Positions 63,614 through 64,000 of a stretch of DNA of 64,000 bases are shown in pieces. A program made the position numbers and the translations under genes. The stretch's first letter is position 1. Each line of letters begins with the position of its first letter. The stretch covers positions 2,766,001 through 2,830,000 of the forward strand of contig NC_092341.1 of assembly GCF_046630445.1 (NCBI RefSeq), read 5' to 3'. Below the pieces are notes generated by a model. That model had not been told where the DNA came from, searched no databases, and saw only the letters and a program-made list of their open reading frames with translations. Source of the stretch: Rutidosis leptorrhynchoides (taxonomy: Eukaryota > Streptophyta > Magnoliopsida > Asterales > Asteraceae).

Positions 63614-64000
63614 CTTGTATTTTTCTTGAGCATGCATGGATCATTGATGTTGTGTAGATTGATGGGCCAAGTCGTCGAATCACAGAAAATTATGTATATG
63701 CATCCGTCCATACTTAAATTTCATAACTTATACTCCGTACATATATAACTTACTTTTGATATAAGATAAGTAGCCAAACCTACCACTTTCCAAAGGAGAT
63801 ATCAACATTCATATCCTTTGATTTTTGGGTCTAATATACGCTTAGATTGTGATACTCTTAAATAAAAATAAAGTATGAACTTGCTAATGTAATTATTGTA
63901 AACTATAATATGATATAAATTCAAGAATGAAGCTGATTAGTGGTGAATGATATTGATTGAAAGCAGGGGATGGCTGACTTTATGAGCGAAATGGCTGTGA
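62807..64000 (+). CDS. Small J-domain (DnaJ) co-chaperone, 5' part, runs off the window
   Basis: Exons at 62807-62911, 63185-63278, 63443-63510 and from 63968 to the edge code for about 100 residues so far. The J domain starts at once: FYQVLGLNKECTEAEVKNAYKKLAL (helices I and II), then KWHPDR with the HPD motif at residues 38-40 that stimulates Hsp70 ATPase. KKFQAIQEAYSVLS and KRFLYDVGVYDSDDDE follow. Exon 4 gives GMADFMSEMAV. The CSASGNSK insertion and the YDSDDDE-GM tail are typical of a plant group of short type III J proteins. No signal peptide; probably cytosolic or nuclear. Introns are GT-AG with consistent phases. The exact Hsp70 partner is unknown. Confidence 0.92.
63587..63613 (+). 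repeat. Poly-A tract in intron 3 of the J-domain gene
   Basis: About 27 A residues inside an intron, with no recognisable retroposon body before it. Confidence 0.8.

Overview
The window is nuclear DNA from a flowering plant. It is AT-rich, with GT-AG introns, plant gene families and dense LTR retrotransposons. The styles of LTR and Helitron suggest Asteraceae, but that rests on memory of such families, not on a search. Only three host genes are convincing: a group VII ERF transcription factor (33875-35336, +), a CIA30-type complex I assembly factor (58389-60527, +, seven coding exons, one GC-AG intron) and the first exons of a small J-domain protein (62807 to the window end, +). Nearly everything else is transposon.

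1-30363 is a nest. The oldest layer is a decayed chromovirus-like element, called R here. Its 5' LTR survives as 5245-6168 and 16758-17187, its coding-poor interior as 17188-20244, and its 3' LTR as 20245-21603 and 27516-30363. Into the 5' LTR came two Athila-like elements. Element A is partial: interior 677-3306 and LTR 3307-5244. Element B (6169-16757) has two 1850-bp LTRs, a tRNA-Asp-type primer site and a CTTGC target duplication. B carries a solo LTR (10035-12906, minus, AGTAG duplication), and a Ty1/copia element (21604-27515) sits in R's 3' LTR. A minus-strand LTR of another family (1-676) abuts A.

30364-36706 holds a fold-back DNA transposon (30892-31698), two Helitron remnants that end about 400 bp before the ERF gene, and the gene itself. 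36707-54341 is a second copia element of the same family on the minus strand, with 238-bp LTRs and an ATGAA duplication. It is split by a very young chromovirus (39626-50895; 2869-bp LTRs with about six differences). That chromovirus has an extra reading frame before gag, coding for a protein with SEPEEE repeats, a SUMO-interaction-like motif and a basic tail. 54494-56059 is another solo LTR (TTAAG duplication). The gene-bearing right end also has a Helitron (61211-61953) with a perfect 42-bp-arm MITE inside it.

The most striking pattern is a pair of short palindromes 31-32 bp apart, centre to centre, placed 19-32 bp upstream of the TATA box. It occurs in four kinds of LTR (A, B, the 10035-12906 solo LTR and the 54494-56059 solo LTR) and again in B's leader. 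The letters of the palindromes differ between copies, but symmetry and spacing are mostly kept. This looks like a shared, possibly exchanged, LTR promoter device. All alignments, counts and ages here were made by eye.
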